Positions 17,300-25,436 of a DNA stretch of 64,000 bases are shown piece after piece. The notes beneath the pieces were generated by a model. It worked only from the letters and a program-made list of their open reading frames with translations. It did no database searches and was not told where the DNA came from. Both the position numbers and the translations under genes were made by a program. The stretch covers positions 68,068 through 132,067 of the forward strand of contig CAIWKO010000045.1 in the NCBI GenBank assembly GCA_903913285.1, written 5' to 3'. The stretch is from an uncultured Bacteroidales bacterium. GTDB lineage: Bacteria > Bacteroidota > Bacteroidia > Bacteroidales > CAIWKO01. How positions within the stretch are numbered: the stretch's first letter is position 1; each line of letters starts with the position of its first letter.

Positions 17300-18193
17300 T
17301 CAGATTTTTTCTGCAATTCTAAGTTTAGCACTTCTGGCTCTTGAATTTTCTAAAATTTCTTTTTCATTAGGTATTATGGGCTTTTTTACAATCAATGCAA
17401 ACGGAACATTGGTGTTTCCGTATAAATCTTTTTGTACTTCTCCTTCAAAATTTCCTGATTTCATAAAGTTTTTAACGATCCGGTCTTCAAGAGAATGGTA
17501 GGAAATTACAACTAATCTTCCTCCTGACTTCAGCACTTCCAAACTTTGTGAAAGCATCACTTTTAATGCCTCTAATTCCTGATTTGCTTCAATTCTTAAA
17601 GCTTGAAAAACTTTCGCTAAAAACTTTGCTTCATTTCTTTTATCAATGTGCCTGCTTATTGATTCTTTTAGGTCGGCGGTAGTATTAATTGTTTTGGTTT
17701 TTCGATATTCGATAATTCTTTGTGCCAAACGGGCCCCTTCATTCAATTCTCCGTAATTCCAAAATACTTCAGATAATTTTTGTTGTTGATATTCATTAAC
17801 AATGGTCGCTGCCGATATTTCCTGTTTCATATCCATCCGCATATCCAAACTCGAATCAAATCGGGTTGAAAACCCTCGTTTAGCTTCATCAAACTGATGT
17901 GATGAAACACCGAGATCTGCTAATATACCATCAACCGGAATGGCTTCGTGATATCGCAAAAAATTTTTCAGGTAGCGAAAATTGTTATTTATCAGAATAA
18001 GCCTTTTATCTTCTATTTCATTCTCAATTGCATCATGATCCTGATCAAATCCTATTAGCCTGCCTGTTATTAATTGTTTTAGTATTTCCTTCGAATGTCC
18101 ACCACCACCATACGTAACATCCACATAAACCCCGTTTGGTTTTATATTTAATCCACTGACTGCTTCGTTCAATAAAACAGCGTTATGATACAT
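17300..18193 (-). CDS. rsmH: 16S rRNA m4C1402 methyltransferase RsmH
   Basis: The 297-residue SAM-dependent enzyme methylates N4 of C1402 in 16S rRNA. Family signatures: the N-terminal HNAVLLNEAV, the SAM motif VDVTYGGGGHSKEIL, GILADLGVSSHQFD, RGFSTRFDSSLDMRMD, and the C-terminal region with FQALRIEANQELEAL and VISYHSLEDRIVKNF. Length is normal. Second gene of the dcw cluster, overlapping mraZ by 11 bases. Confidence 0.96.
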   Translation of the reverse strand: MYHNAVLLNEAVSGLNIKPNGVYVDVTYGGGGHSKEILKQLITGRLIGFDQDHDAIENEIEDKRLILINNNFRYLKNFLRYHEAIPVDGILADLGVSSHQFDEAKRGFSTRFDSSLDMRMDMKQEISAATIVNEYQQQKLSEVFWNYGELNEGARLAQRIIEYRKTKTINTTADLKESISRHIDKRNEAKFLAKVFQALRIEANQELEALKVMLSQSLEVLKSGGRLVVISYHSLEDRIVKNFMKSGNFEGEVQKDLYGNTNVPFALIVKKPIIPNEKEILENSRARSAKLRIAEKI

Positions 18194-18656
18194 CTTTTTC
18201 TTCTTTATTTTCTTTTTTACTCATCACTTCTTCGGCCAGATCAGCAAACTCCTCAGGTTCATCATGCAATAAGTTTTCATAAGTTTGTTTTTCCCAAATT
18301 TCTATCCGGTTCGAAAATGTGAACAGAACTACATCTTTATCAATGCCGGCATATTGCAATAATCCTTTAGGAATTAATAATCTGTTGGTAGCGTCTAAAA
18401 CAATTTCGGTTGCGCCACGATAGAAATATCTTACAAATTCCCGATTTTTTTTAATGTAAATATTCAAACGATTGATTTCATCACTGATTGTCTTCCATTC
18501 ATCTTGCGGATATAATACTAGACACTTCTCAAAACCCCGGTTCAAAACAAATTTATACTCTGCTGCAATGGGCAATTGTCGTTTTAAACCTGCCGGAAAC
18601 AGTAATCTGCTCTTGCTGTCAAGTTTACATTCATATTCGCCAATTAAATTCAGCAT
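18183..18656 (-). CDS. mraZ: Transcriptional regulator MraZ
   Basis: The 157-residue protein contains two SpoVT/AbrB-like swapped-hairpin domains: the first with GEYECKLDSKSRLLFPAGLK and the second with EIVLDATNRLLIPKGLLQYA, each carrying the D-x-K/N-x-R-x-x-x-P signature. MraZ binds direct repeats in front of its own gene and represses the dcw cluster in the bacteria studied. The start of mraZ is the start of the minus-strand operon, and a 10-bp-period repeat lies 42-71 bases upstream of its ATG. A 20-residue Glu/Lys-rich tail ends the protein. Confidence 0.95.
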   Translation of the reverse strand: MLNLIGEYECKLDSKSRLLFPAGLKRQLPIAAEYKFVLNRGFEKCLVLYPQDEWKTISDEINRLNIYIKKNREFVRYFYRGATEIVLDATNRLLIPKGLLQYAGIDKDVVLFTFSNRIEIWEKQTYENLLHDEPEEFADLAEEVMSKKENKEEKDVS

Positions 18657-18697
18657 AAAAAACCCAATTAATTTTAGTGGGTAAAGATAAATATTTT

Positions 18698-18727
18698 TAG
18701 TGCACTTTCTCCCACTTTACTGCATTT
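18698..18727 (-). promoter_or_regulatory. Candidate MraZ operator repeats
   Basis: Read on the minus strand, three consecutive 10-bp units AAATGCAGTA, AAGTGGGAGA and AAGTGCACTA share AA-R-TG-S at the same phase. MraZ is known to bind direct repeats with a 10-bp period and a TGGG-like core in front of mraZ. A weaker -7-like TATCTTTA lies between the repeats and the ATG. Assignment is by analogy. Confidence 0.5.
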
Positions 18728-18981
18728 TTTCAACAATTTTTGAAATTTATTACAGAAAATGATGATAATAAGTTGAAAAACAGAAGAATATTTATATGAT
18801 AATTGCAGGAAAAGTTATCAACAATTTCAATTATAACAATGCTTTGATATCGATTTCATAAACTTTTCAATGTTCTTTGATAACTCCGCTAGAAAATAAT
18901 TTCATAGATGATAATAAAGGACTGTAAAACCGTGCTATACATCTGTTGAAAATACTGGCAATCTACTCTATCATTTCTACA

Positions 18982-19015
18982 TTTGTAAAAAGACGGATGT
19001 GTTTTTGTATTTTTG
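18982..19015 (+). promoter_or_regulatory. Bacteroidota promoter for adenylation-lpxK-PNP operon
   Basis: TTTG (18982-18985), 22-base spacer, TATTTTTG (19008-19015). Transcription would start near 19022, after the upstream in-frame codon at 19013, which supports the ATG at 19034 as the real start of the first gene. Confidence 0.6.
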
Positions 19016-19033
19016 TGCTTTATATTGAATTTT

Positions 19034-20515
19034 ATGTTTGAAAAAATAATTAATTCAGCAAGAAACTTTCCAAATAATAACGCTTTCTGTATTAATGAAA
19101 TTTATTATTCCTATCAGGATACAAGCAAACGTATCAATGGAATTATTAACCTTATACAGAATAGTTTTGGTCGAAATATCGGAATTGTTGTTTATGATGA
19201 TATCGAAACGTATGCTTCCATACTAGCCGTTCTTCTTTCAGGAAAAACCTATGTTCCGATAAATCCACATAACCCTTCAGACAGAAATGATAATATCATT
19301 GCTCAAGCTGAAATTTTAACAGTATTGAGCAGTCAGTTAAAAAATATTTCAGATGTTTTATCCGATATTTCTGCAGTGAATGTTTTGGAAACTTCAGATA
19401 TTGTTGACGAAAAAAATATGTTGGAAAACCCCGAGGTTGATTTTGAGCAAAACGCGTATATATTATTTACATCAGGGAGTACGGGAATTCCTAAAGGAGT
19501 TCCGATACGGCTAAAAAATCTGAACTCATTTGTATCAGCATTTTTTGAACTAGGATATCAATTGGATGAAACAGATCGTTTTCTGCAGATCTTTGATCTA
19601 ACGTTCGATCTTTCTATTATGTCATATTTGATCCCTTTGACGATTGGTGCTTGTGTTTATACTGTTCCTTCGGGTGAAATAAAATTTACAGCAGCCTATT
19701 CAATTCTGGAAGATCATGAAATAACGGTAGCATTGATGGTTCCTTCGATACTCAGTTTTTTACAAAAGTATTATGATGAAATCCGTCTGGAGAAAATGAA
19801 ATACTCACTATTTTGCGGTGAGGCATTGTATTATGATTTGACGAAAGGTTGGGCAGAATGTGTGCCGAATGCGTTGATACAAAATGTTTATGGCCCGACA
19901 GAAGCTACGATATTTTGTTTAACTTATAATTGGTATCGCGCTTCTGTGAATAAAAACATTAACGGGATTGTATGTATCGGAAAACCGATGAATAATATTT
20001 TGGCGATTATTGTGGATAGTGATTTTAAACCCGTTGCTGCAGGAGTTCACGGAGAATTATGTTTATCGGGAAATCAGCTAACGGCAGGATATATAAACAA
20101 TCCTGAAAAGAATCGTGAGGCGTTTTTTAAACTTATTGTAGACGGAGCAGAACAAATTTTTTATCGTACGGGTGATATTTGTTATGTTGATGAAGAAGGC
20201 GATTTCATGTTTATCGGTAGATTGGATAATCAGGTTAAAATTCAGGGGTTTCGGGTTGAATTAAGCGAAATTGAACATCATGCACGCGAATTTATGAAAA
20301 GTACAAATGCTGTTGCACTCACTTCTCAAAATTCGGACGGAAACACATTGATACATCTGTTTATTGAAAATTATAATAATACTGAAGAGCTAACAGCATT
20401 CTTAAAAACGAAACTTCCGTCTTACATGATCCCGAACGAAATAAGAACGCTGCAAAAGTTTCCGCTAAACGTGAACGGAAAAACCGACCGTAATGCTTTA
20501 AAAGCCTTGATCTGA
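19034..20515 (+). CDS. Stand-alone amino-acid adenylating enzyme, DltA-like
   Basis: The 493-residue product has the ordered motifs of an ANL-family adenylation domain: ILFTSGSTGIPKG (about residues 143-155), FDLTFDLSIM, NVYGPTEAT, FYRTGD, GRLDNQVKIQGFRVEL and the C-terminal catalytic lysine K483 in NVNGKTDR. The FDLS aspartate is the residue that binds the substrate amino group in amino-acid-activating members such as DltA and NRPS domains, so an amino acid substrate is likely. There is no fused carrier or condensation domain, and no carrier gene is adjacent. The start at 19034 is preferred over 19013, which precedes the predicted transcription start. lpxK follows after 5 bases, so the role may be in envelope decoration. 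Confidence 0.8.
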   Translation: MFEKIINSARNFPNNNAFCINEIYYSYQDTSKRINGIINLIQNSFGRNIGIVVYDDIETYASILAVLLSGKTYVPINPHNPSDRNDNIIAQAEILTVLSSQLKNISDVLSDISAVNVLETSDIVDEKNMLENPEVDFEQNAYILFTSGSTGIPKGVPIRLKNLNSFVSAFFELGYQLDETDRFLQIFDLTFDLSIMSYLIPLTIGACVYTVPSGEIKFTAAYSILEDHEITVALMVPSILSFLQKYYDEIRLEKMKYSLFCGEALYYDLTKGWAECVPNALIQNVYGPTEATIFCLTYNWYRASVNKNINGIVCIGKPMNNILAIIVDSDFKPVAAGVHGELCLSGNQLTAGYINNPEKNREAFFKLIVDGAEQIFYRTGDICYVDEEGDFMFIGRLDNQVKIQGFRVELSEIEHHAREFMKSTNAVALTSQNSDGNTLIHLFIENYNNTEELTAFLKTKLPSYMIPNEIRTLQKFPLNVNGKTDRNALKALI

Positions 20516-20520
20516 AAATT

Positions 20521-21585
20521 ATGCAGGTATTATTAAAAATAGTTTTGTCTCCTTTTTCGGTGCTTTATGGTATAATAACTCTATTGCGCAATAAATTATT
20601 CGATTGGAAAATATTCAGGTCTGTGAGCTTTGATGATCCAACAATTTGTGTTGGTAACCTTAACACAGGCGGAACAGGTAAATCGCCCATGATAGAATAT
20701 TTGATTCGCATTTTACAAAAACATTATAAAAATATTGCCACTTTGAGTCGGGGTTATGGCCGCAAAACTAAGGGATTTATAATGGCATCTGAACAAACCA
20801 CTGCATCCGAAACAGGAGATGAACCGCAACAGTTTTATCGTAAATTTAAAAACATCAGTGTTGCCGTTTGTGAAAACAGAATTACAGGAGTTCAAAACCT
20901 GCTGAAATCGGATCCCAAACCCGATGTTATTTTGCTGGACGATGCGTTTCAGCATCGCAGGATAAAGCCCGGTATGAATATTTTATTGACCGAATACGAT
21001 AACCTTTATGTTTACGATTTCATGTTGCCATCGGGGCGCTTGCGCGAAAATAAATACGGGGCGAAACGTGCTAATGTTATTATCCTTACTAAATCGCCCG
21101 AAAACCTTTCTGAATCTGAGAAAGAAATGATTAAAAACAGATTATCGCCCCGGTCGTATCAAAGGGTTTTGTTTTCACATTTAAAATATTGCAATCCAGT
21201 TTCTCTTAAAAATGAAACGGAAGTTTTTGATCTCAATGCAGCAATCGATACAGAAATATTATTATTTACGGGTATTGCAAATCCGAAACCTCTTGAACTG
21301 TTCTTATCCGATAAATGCAAAGAAATTCATGTTTTAAGCTTTCGCGATCATCATGATTATTCGGATGCAGATATCGAAAAGATCTCGGGAGAATTTTGTA
21401 CTATTGTATCGAAAAAGAAAGCCATTTTCACCACCGAAAAAGATTTTGTGAGACTGATGCATCATAAGAATTTTTCGAAACTTTTATCGTATCCGGTATA
21501 TTATGTGCCTGTGGAAATGGATTTTGATGATAACGACAAAATAATTTGTGAACAAATAATTTTAGATTATGCTCGAAAAAATTAA
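20521..21585 (+). CDS. lpxK: Tetraacyldisaccharide 4'-kinase
   Basis: The 354-residue membrane-associated kinase phosphorylates the 4' position of the lipid A precursor. It shows an N-terminal hydrophobic segment (about residues 4-22), the Walker A loop GNLNTGGTGKSP at about 42-53, SRGYGR, GDEP, LLDDAFQHRR and the late TEKDFVRL motif, all diagnostic for LpxK. Length is normal. Its end overlaps the start of the next gene by 17 bases. Presence shows an LPS-producing outer membrane. Confidence 0.96.
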   Translation: MQVLLKIVLSPFSVLYGIITLLRNKLFDWKIFRSVSFDDPTICVGNLNTGGTGKSPMIEYLIRILQKHYKNIATLSRGYGRKTKGFIMASEQTTASETGDEPQQFYRKFKNISVAVCENRITGVQNLLKSDPKPDVILLDDAFQHRRIKPGMNILLTEYDNLYVYDFMLPSGRLRENKYGAKRANVIILTKSPENLSESEKEMIKNRLSPRSYQRVLFSHLKYCNPVSLKNETEVFDLNAAIDTEILLFTGIANPKPLELFLSDKCKEIHVLSFRDHHDYSDADIEKISGEFCTIVSKKKAIFTTEKDFVRLMHHKNFSKLLSYPVYYVPVEMDFDDNDKIICEQIILDYARKN

Positions 21586-22381
21586 TCAAACTGTTGCTTT
21601 TATTAAAAGCAGAACTACGGTTGAACCCCGTGTTGGAATTGTTTTAGGAACCGGGTTGGGCAATTTGACCGATGAAATAAAGATTGTAACTGCAATTCCA
21701 TACACGGAAATACCTAATTTTCCTGTTTCGACCGTTATGGGACATAAAGGCCAACTGGTTTTTGGAACACTGAACGGTATTAATGTGGTGGCTATGCAAG
21801 GCAGGTTTCATTTTTATGAGGGGTACTCGATGCAGGAACTTTCATTTCCAATACGGGTGATGAAATATTTGGGTATTAAAACGCTGGTGCTTTCAAATGC
21901 CAGCGGAGGTGTGAATCCGACATTCGAAGTGGGAGATATTATGATCATTACTGACCATATTAACCTGATGGGAAATAATCCGCTTATCGGGAAAAATAAT
22001 GATGAAATAGGACCGCGTTTTCCGGATATGCACGATACTTATGATAAGGCACTTATCAGTAAAGCGCTTTTAATTGCCGAAAAAAACGGGATCAGATGCC
22101 GTCAGGGAGTTTATGCAGCAATGACGGGACCTTGTTTCGAAACCCCTTCAGAATATAAATATGTGCACATTATCGGGGCCGATTGTGTCGGTATGTCAAC
22201 AGTTCCGGAAGTTATTGTGGCACGCCACATGGGGTTGCCCGTGTTTGCTGTTTCAATTATAACGGATTTGGGTATTATAGGAAAGGTGGTTGAGGTTTCG
22301 CACGAAGAAGTGATACAGGCTGCCAACAATGCCGAACCGAAGATGACAAAAATCATCAAAGAATTGGTTACTTTGATTTAA
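21569..22381 (+). CDS. Purine nucleoside phosphorylase (trimeric type)
   Basis: The 270-residue product splits purine nucleosides with phosphate to free base and (deoxy)ribose 1-phosphate. Signatures of the low-molecular-weight PNP family are GIVLGTGLGNL, VMGHKGQLVFG, MQGRFHFYEGY (His at the phosphate site), SNASGGVNP, AAMTGPCFETPSEY and GADCVGMSTVPEVIVARH, with a late Asn in ITDLG for base binding. The 3' end runs 14 bases into the convergent gene at 22368. Co-transcription with lpxK is implied by the 17-base overlap. Confidence 0.93.
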   Translation: MLEKINQTVAFIKSRTTVEPRVGIVLGTGLGNLTDEIKIVTAIPYTEIPNFPVSTVMGHKGQLVFGTLNGINVVAMQGRFHFYEGYSMQELSFPIRVMKYLGIKTLVLSNASGGVNPTFEVGDIMIITDHINLMGNNPLIGKNNDEIGPRFPDMHDTYDKALISKALLIAEKNGIRCRQGVYAAMTGPCFETPSEYKYVHIIGADCVGMSTVPEVIVARHMGLPVFAVSIITDLGIIGKVVEVSHEEVIQAANNAEPKMTKIIKELVTLI

Positions 22382-22865
22382 AGTGTGGCATCTCTATTAT
22401 TTTCACTTTCCATTTGTATTTCGAAACCGGACACTTTCGCTCGCTGAACAACCATAACAAACCTCCTGCTGCCGCAGAAGAAGCTGCAATTATACCTGCA
22501 TCCGATCTGATAGTAGGATGGTCGTTGTTGAGTAAATTATTTACCACATCGAGCGTAAAATACATCACCCCGAAAGCCATCAGTACGGAAGAAATGATCT
22601 GAATCCCTTTTCGGTCGACATAAACAGCCGAAATTTTACCGAGATCTACCACAGTACCGTTTGAAATTACGATGGAAGAATCGAGTATATCAGTTACCCG
22701 CCCCGATATTTTTTTGGGATTACCTTTGGTTAACACCTTTATGCCGTCGTCGATAAAAAACTTATACGATTTCCCGATCGACTGATTTTCGAGTATCAGA
22801 ACATTTTGTGCCGAAACACAAGTTATTAGGGTGAGGCAGAATATAAGTGCTATCGTTTTTTTCAT
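22368..22865 (-). CDS. Secreted/membrane hypothetical protein
   Basis: Family not recognised. From the ATG at 22865 the product has 165 residues and a clear signal peptide (MKKTIALIFCLTLITCVSAQ), which is why I prefer this start to one at 22943 inside the preceding gene. A beta-rich segment with GRVTDILDSSIVISNGTVVDLGKI resembles small domains seen in many Bacteroidota envelope proteins. Two hydrophobic stretches follow (about residues 93-110 and 124-142). It begins two bases after the YjbR-family gene ends, so the two are probably co-transcribed. Confidence 0.65.
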   Translation of the reverse strand: MKKTIALIFCLTLITCVSAQNVLILENQSIGKSYKFFIDDGIKVLTKGNPKKISGRVTDILDSSIVISNGTVVDLGKISAVYVDRKGIQIISSVLMAFGVMYFTLDVVNNLLNNDHPTIRSDAGIIAASSAAAGGLLWLFSERKCPVSKYKWKVKIIEMPHFKSK

Positions 22866-22867
22866 GT

Positions 22868-23221
22868 TTATAACGCCTTCAAGGTTTCTTTTTCTGTTTT
22901 GGTCATTTTGTTCACCACTTCGTTGTATGAATGGTCTATCCATTGCCGCAGCATGTTGTCGGCAACGCTACCGTCGACAAACACCGTGTTCCAATACTTT
23001 TTGTTCATGTGATAGCCCGGTTGCACCGAGGGATATTTTTCTCGGAGTTCCAAAGCAAATTCAGGGTCACATTTCAAGTTGAAGTTAAAACCCTGATCGA
23101 AACCCGTGAGGGCAAATATTTTGCCAAGCACTTTAAATACCAGTATTTCGTCGCCGAAAGGCAGGGACTCTGTGGCACCTTTTTTCGACAGACAGTATTC
23201 GCGAAATTCTTCGATGTTCAT
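22868..23221 (-). CDS. MmcQ/YjbR family protein
   Basis: The 117-residue product matches the MmcQ/YjbR family, a CyaY-like fold often labelled DNA-binding though the function is not settled. Matching segments are MNIEEFREYCLSKKGATESL, PFGDEILVFKVLGKIFAL, FNLKCDPEFALELREKYP and GYHMNKKYWNTVFVDG, in the family's usual order. I choose the ATG at 23221: a -7 box (TACATTTG, 23243-23250) overlaps the longer alternative start at 23245. Confidence 0.85.
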   Translation of the reverse strand: MNIEEFREYCLSKKGATESLPFGDEILVFKVLGKIFALTGFDQGFNFNLKCDPEFALELREKYPSVQPGYHMNKKYWNTVFVDGSVADNMLRQWIDHSYNEVVNKMTKTEKETLKAL

Positions 23222-23242
23222 TGAGGAGGTTTTTTCTATTAG

Positions 23243-23250
23243 CAAATGTA
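23243..23250 (-). promoter_or_regulatory. -7 box TACATTTG for YjbR-family gene
   Basis: Exact TAnnTTTG on the minus strand, 21 bases before the ATG at 23221. Confidence 0.5.
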
Positions 23251-23261
23251 CGGTTTTTTTA

Positions 23262-23375
23262 AGTGCCTAAAGTGGATTAAAGTACTTAAAGTGCCTAAAG
23301 TTTGAAGTTAAAAGTTCAAAGTCTTTTGTTCAATGTTCGGAGTTTAAAGTTAAATGTTTCGTTTTAAAGTTTTGA
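23262..23375. repeat. Low-complexity AAAGTGCC / TTAAAGT stretch
   Basis: Repeated short words AAGTGCCTAAAGT, ACTTAAAGTGCC, AGTTAAAAGTTCAAAGT and TTTAAAGTTAAATG. It is the same kind of short-word, low-complexity sequence as the GGTAATAGG arms near 1.1 kb, but with different words and no enclosed gene. Confidence 0.6.
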
Positions 23376-23396
23376 GAAATGCGGCTCCAGCGTCTG

Positions 23397-23669
23397 GCTT
23401 CCGCGGTCGCGGTTTTTGGTTCCGATTTTGTGTTTGGGGGTTCCGCGGACATGTTTGAGGGTTTCGATTTTGTGTTTGGGGGTTCCGCGAATGTGTTTGA
23501 GGGTTCCGCACTTGTGTTTGATGGTTGCGCGCTCGTGTTTGGAGACTCCGCGGACGTGTTTTTGGCTCCGATTTGGTGTATAAGTGTCGCGCGTTTGTGT
23601 ATTTTGCTTCCGATTTCGTGTTTGGAGGCTCCGATTTCATGTTTGGAGGTTCCGCGCTTGTGTTTTTGT
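23397..23669. repeat. 21-bp tandem array, 13 units
   Basis: Thirteen consecutive units of exactly 21 bases with no insertion or deletion. Typical units are GGTTCCGATTTTGTGTTTGG+G and GGTTCCGCGGACATGTTTGA+G. Two main unit types (CCGATTTTGTG and CCGCGGACGTG) partly alternate. Every strand and frame open through it encodes a heptad (for example RNPQTQN on the minus strand, FGGSADV on the plus), but neither reading has a convincing start region or non-repeat domain. Confidence 0.9.
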
Positions 23670-23817
23670 TTTTATTGTTATAGTCTAAAATCCAGAATTC
23701 AAGGATTATAGCTAATTTCTGTGTACCATTCTAATAAATGTCTTCAAAAGGCAGTTATTACATTTCACTTTTAACATTGGTTAACAAAAAAGTTAAAATA
23801 AACGAGATAAAATAGTA

Positions 23818-23825
23818 TATCTTTG
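23818..23825 (+). promoter_or_regulatory. -7 box TATCTTTG for carboxylase operon
   Basis: Exact TAnnTTTG, 52 bases before the ATG at 23878. The expected -33 region has only a weak AGTTAA. Confidence 0.5.
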
Positions 23826-23877
23826 TCCGGTTTTTTTAAAAACTGTCATAAAATATTTCTCATTAAAATTAATTTAT

Positions 23878-25425
23878 ATGTCACTACGACAAAAGACCGT
23901 TGATTTGAAAAAAAGGATGCAGGGTGCCTTGCAGGGCGGCGGCGAAAAAGCCATCGAAAAGCAGAAAGCAACCGGCAAAATGACCGCTCGTGAACGTATA
24001 CTTGCTATTTTGGATGATGGCTCATTTCATGAATACGATTTGTTTGTTGAACATGCCGGAAAGGATTTCGACATGGATAAAAAATACCTTCCCGGCGATG
24101 GTGTTGTTACGGGAACAGGAACCATAAATGGATATCCTATTTGTATTTTTGCTCAGGATTTTACAGTTGCAGGCGGTTCGCTGGGTTATATGCATGCCAA
24201 GAAGATCACCAAGATCATGGATCATGCCATGAAACTAAAAGTTCCTTTGATAGGCATCAACGATTCGGGCGGCGCGCGAATTCAAGAAGGGGTTAATTCG
24301 CTGGCAGGCTATGGTGAGATATTTTATCGCAATACACTGGCCTCTGGTGTTATTCCTCAAATATCGGTTATTTTAGGACCTTGTGCGGGAGGTGCGGTTT
24401 ATTCGCCTGCACTTACAGATTTTGTTTTTGTGGTGGATAAAATTTCAAAGATGTTTATCACAGGTCCGGAAGTCATTAAAACAGTTTTGGGAGAAGATAT
24501 TTCGATGGAAGACCTGGGCGGAGCACGCGTTCATGCTGAAATTACCGGAAATGCTCATTTTTTCTCGGAAAGCGAAAATGATTGTTTTGAACAGATCAAG
24601 AAATTGATGTCGTTCATTCCCTGGAATAACACTAAAAAAGCCGAATCGTTTCCACCGGAAAAACCCAGACATAAATTATTTAAAATAGATGATGTTTTCC
24701 CTACGGATTCGAAAAAGCCATATGATGTCAGAAAAATCATTATGGCTATTTGCGATGACTCTGACTTCTTTGAAGTTCAGGAACTTTTTGCCGCCAATAT
24801 CGTGATAGGTTTTGCACGTATGGACGGTCAAACGGTAGGTTTTGTTGCTAATCAACCCATGGTTCTGGCCGGTGTGCTGGATGTGGATTCGTCTGACAAA
24901 GCTGCCCGTTTTATTCGTTTCTGCGATGCATTCAATATTCCACTTATTACCTTGGTGGACCTGCCAGGCTATTTGCCGGGTGTTGATCAGGAACATGCCG
25001 GTGTTATCCGTCATGGTGCAAAAGTTTTGTATGCCTATTCGGAAGCAACCGTACCAAAGATCACCATTATCTTGCGCAAAGCTTATGGCGGAGGTTATAT
25101 AGCCATGTGCTCGAACCACCTCAGAGCCGATTTTGTTTTTGCTTGGCCAACGGCAGAAATTGCTGTTATGGGCCCCGAAGGCGCCGCTAATATCATATTC
25201 CGCAGCGAAATTCTCGGTTCAACCAACCCCGAAGAAACCCGCAAGAAAAAAATAGAAGAGTATAAAGAAAAATTTGCCAATCCTTATGTTGCTGCTGCTT
25301 ATGGCTATGTGGATGCCGTGGTAGAACCGAACAAAACGCGTGAATATATTTTACATTCACTTGAGATCTCAGGACATAAGCATGAAGAACGTCCGGTTAA
25401 AAAACACGGTATTCCTCCATTCTAA
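23878..25425 (+). CDS. Acyl-CoA carboxylase carboxyltransferase subunit
   Basis: The 515-residue product is a biotin-dependent carboxyltransferase (propionyl-CoA carboxylase beta / methylmalonyl-CoA decarboxylase alpha type). Two crotonase-like halves are seen: the N half with ARERILAILDDGSFHE, GSLGYMHAKKI, INDSGGARIQEG and GPCAGGAVYSPALTDF; the C half with VANQPMVLAGVLD, LVDLPGYLPG and RKAYGGGYIAM, AWPTAEIAVMGPEGA. Length is typical. The biotin carrier follows after 11 bases; no biotin carboxylase or membrane decarboxylase subunit is adjacent. It most likely interconverts propionyl-CoA and methylmalonyl-CoA; other acyl-CoAs cannot be excluded. Confidence 0.93.
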   Translation: MSLRQKTVDLKKRMQGALQGGGEKAIEKQKATGKMTARERILAILDDGSFHEYDLFVEHAGKDFDMDKKYLPGDGVVTGTGTINGYPICIFAQDFTVAGGSLGYMHAKKITKIMDHAMKLKVPLIGINDSGGARIQEGVNSLAGYGEIFYRNTLASGVIPQISVILGPCAGGAVYSPALTDFVFVVDKISKMFITGPEVIKTVLGEDISMEDLGGARVHAEITGNAHFFSESENDCFEQIKKLMSFIPWNNTKKAESFPPEKPRHKLFKIDDVFPTDSKKPYDVRKIIMAICDDSDFFEVQELFAANIVIGFARMDGQTVGFVANQPMVLAGVLDVDSSDKAARFIRFCDAFNIPLITLVDLPGYLPGVDQEHAGVIRHGAKVLYAYSEATVPKITIILRKAYGGGYIAMCSNHLRADFVFAWPTAEIAVMGPEGAANIIFRSEILGSTNPEETRKKKIEEYKEKFANPYVAAAYGYVDAVVEPNKTREYILHSLEISGHKHEERPVKKHGIPPF

Positions 25426-25436
25426 AAAAACACAAT

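Larger units (their letters stand above)
18657..19033. other. AT-rich divergent intergenic region, mraZ / adenylation gene
   Basis: No gene is seen in these 377 bases. It holds the regulatory repeats and probable promoter of the dcw operon at its left end, and a Bacteroidota promoter for the plus-strand operon at its right end. The middle is very AT-rich with scattered short TCAACA/TGTTGA words but no strong hairpin. Confidence 0.6.
23222..23877. other. Repeat-bearing non-coding region
   Basis: No gene is supported in these 656 bases. It contains the minus-strand promoter at 23243-23250, an AAAGTGCCTAAAGT-type low-complexity stretch (about 23262-23375), a 13-unit 21-bp tandem array (23397-23669) and the promoter of the carboxylase operon (23818-23825). 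Open frames through the array exist on both strands only because the period is a multiple of three. Confidence 0.65.

Noticed and set aside
18815-18823. DnaA-box-like TTATCAACA as part of an origin upstream of mraZ
   Set aside because: A single imperfect box in AT-rich DNA, no cluster of boxes and no dnaA/dnaN neighbourhood.
23397-23669. CRISPR array
   Set aside because: Units are directly adjacent without unique spacers, degenerate, and no cas gene is present.
23350-23711. Protein genes through the 21-bp array on both strands
   Set aside because: A 21-base period leaves several frames open automatically; no unique domain and no plausible start region was seen. Kept as a repeat only.
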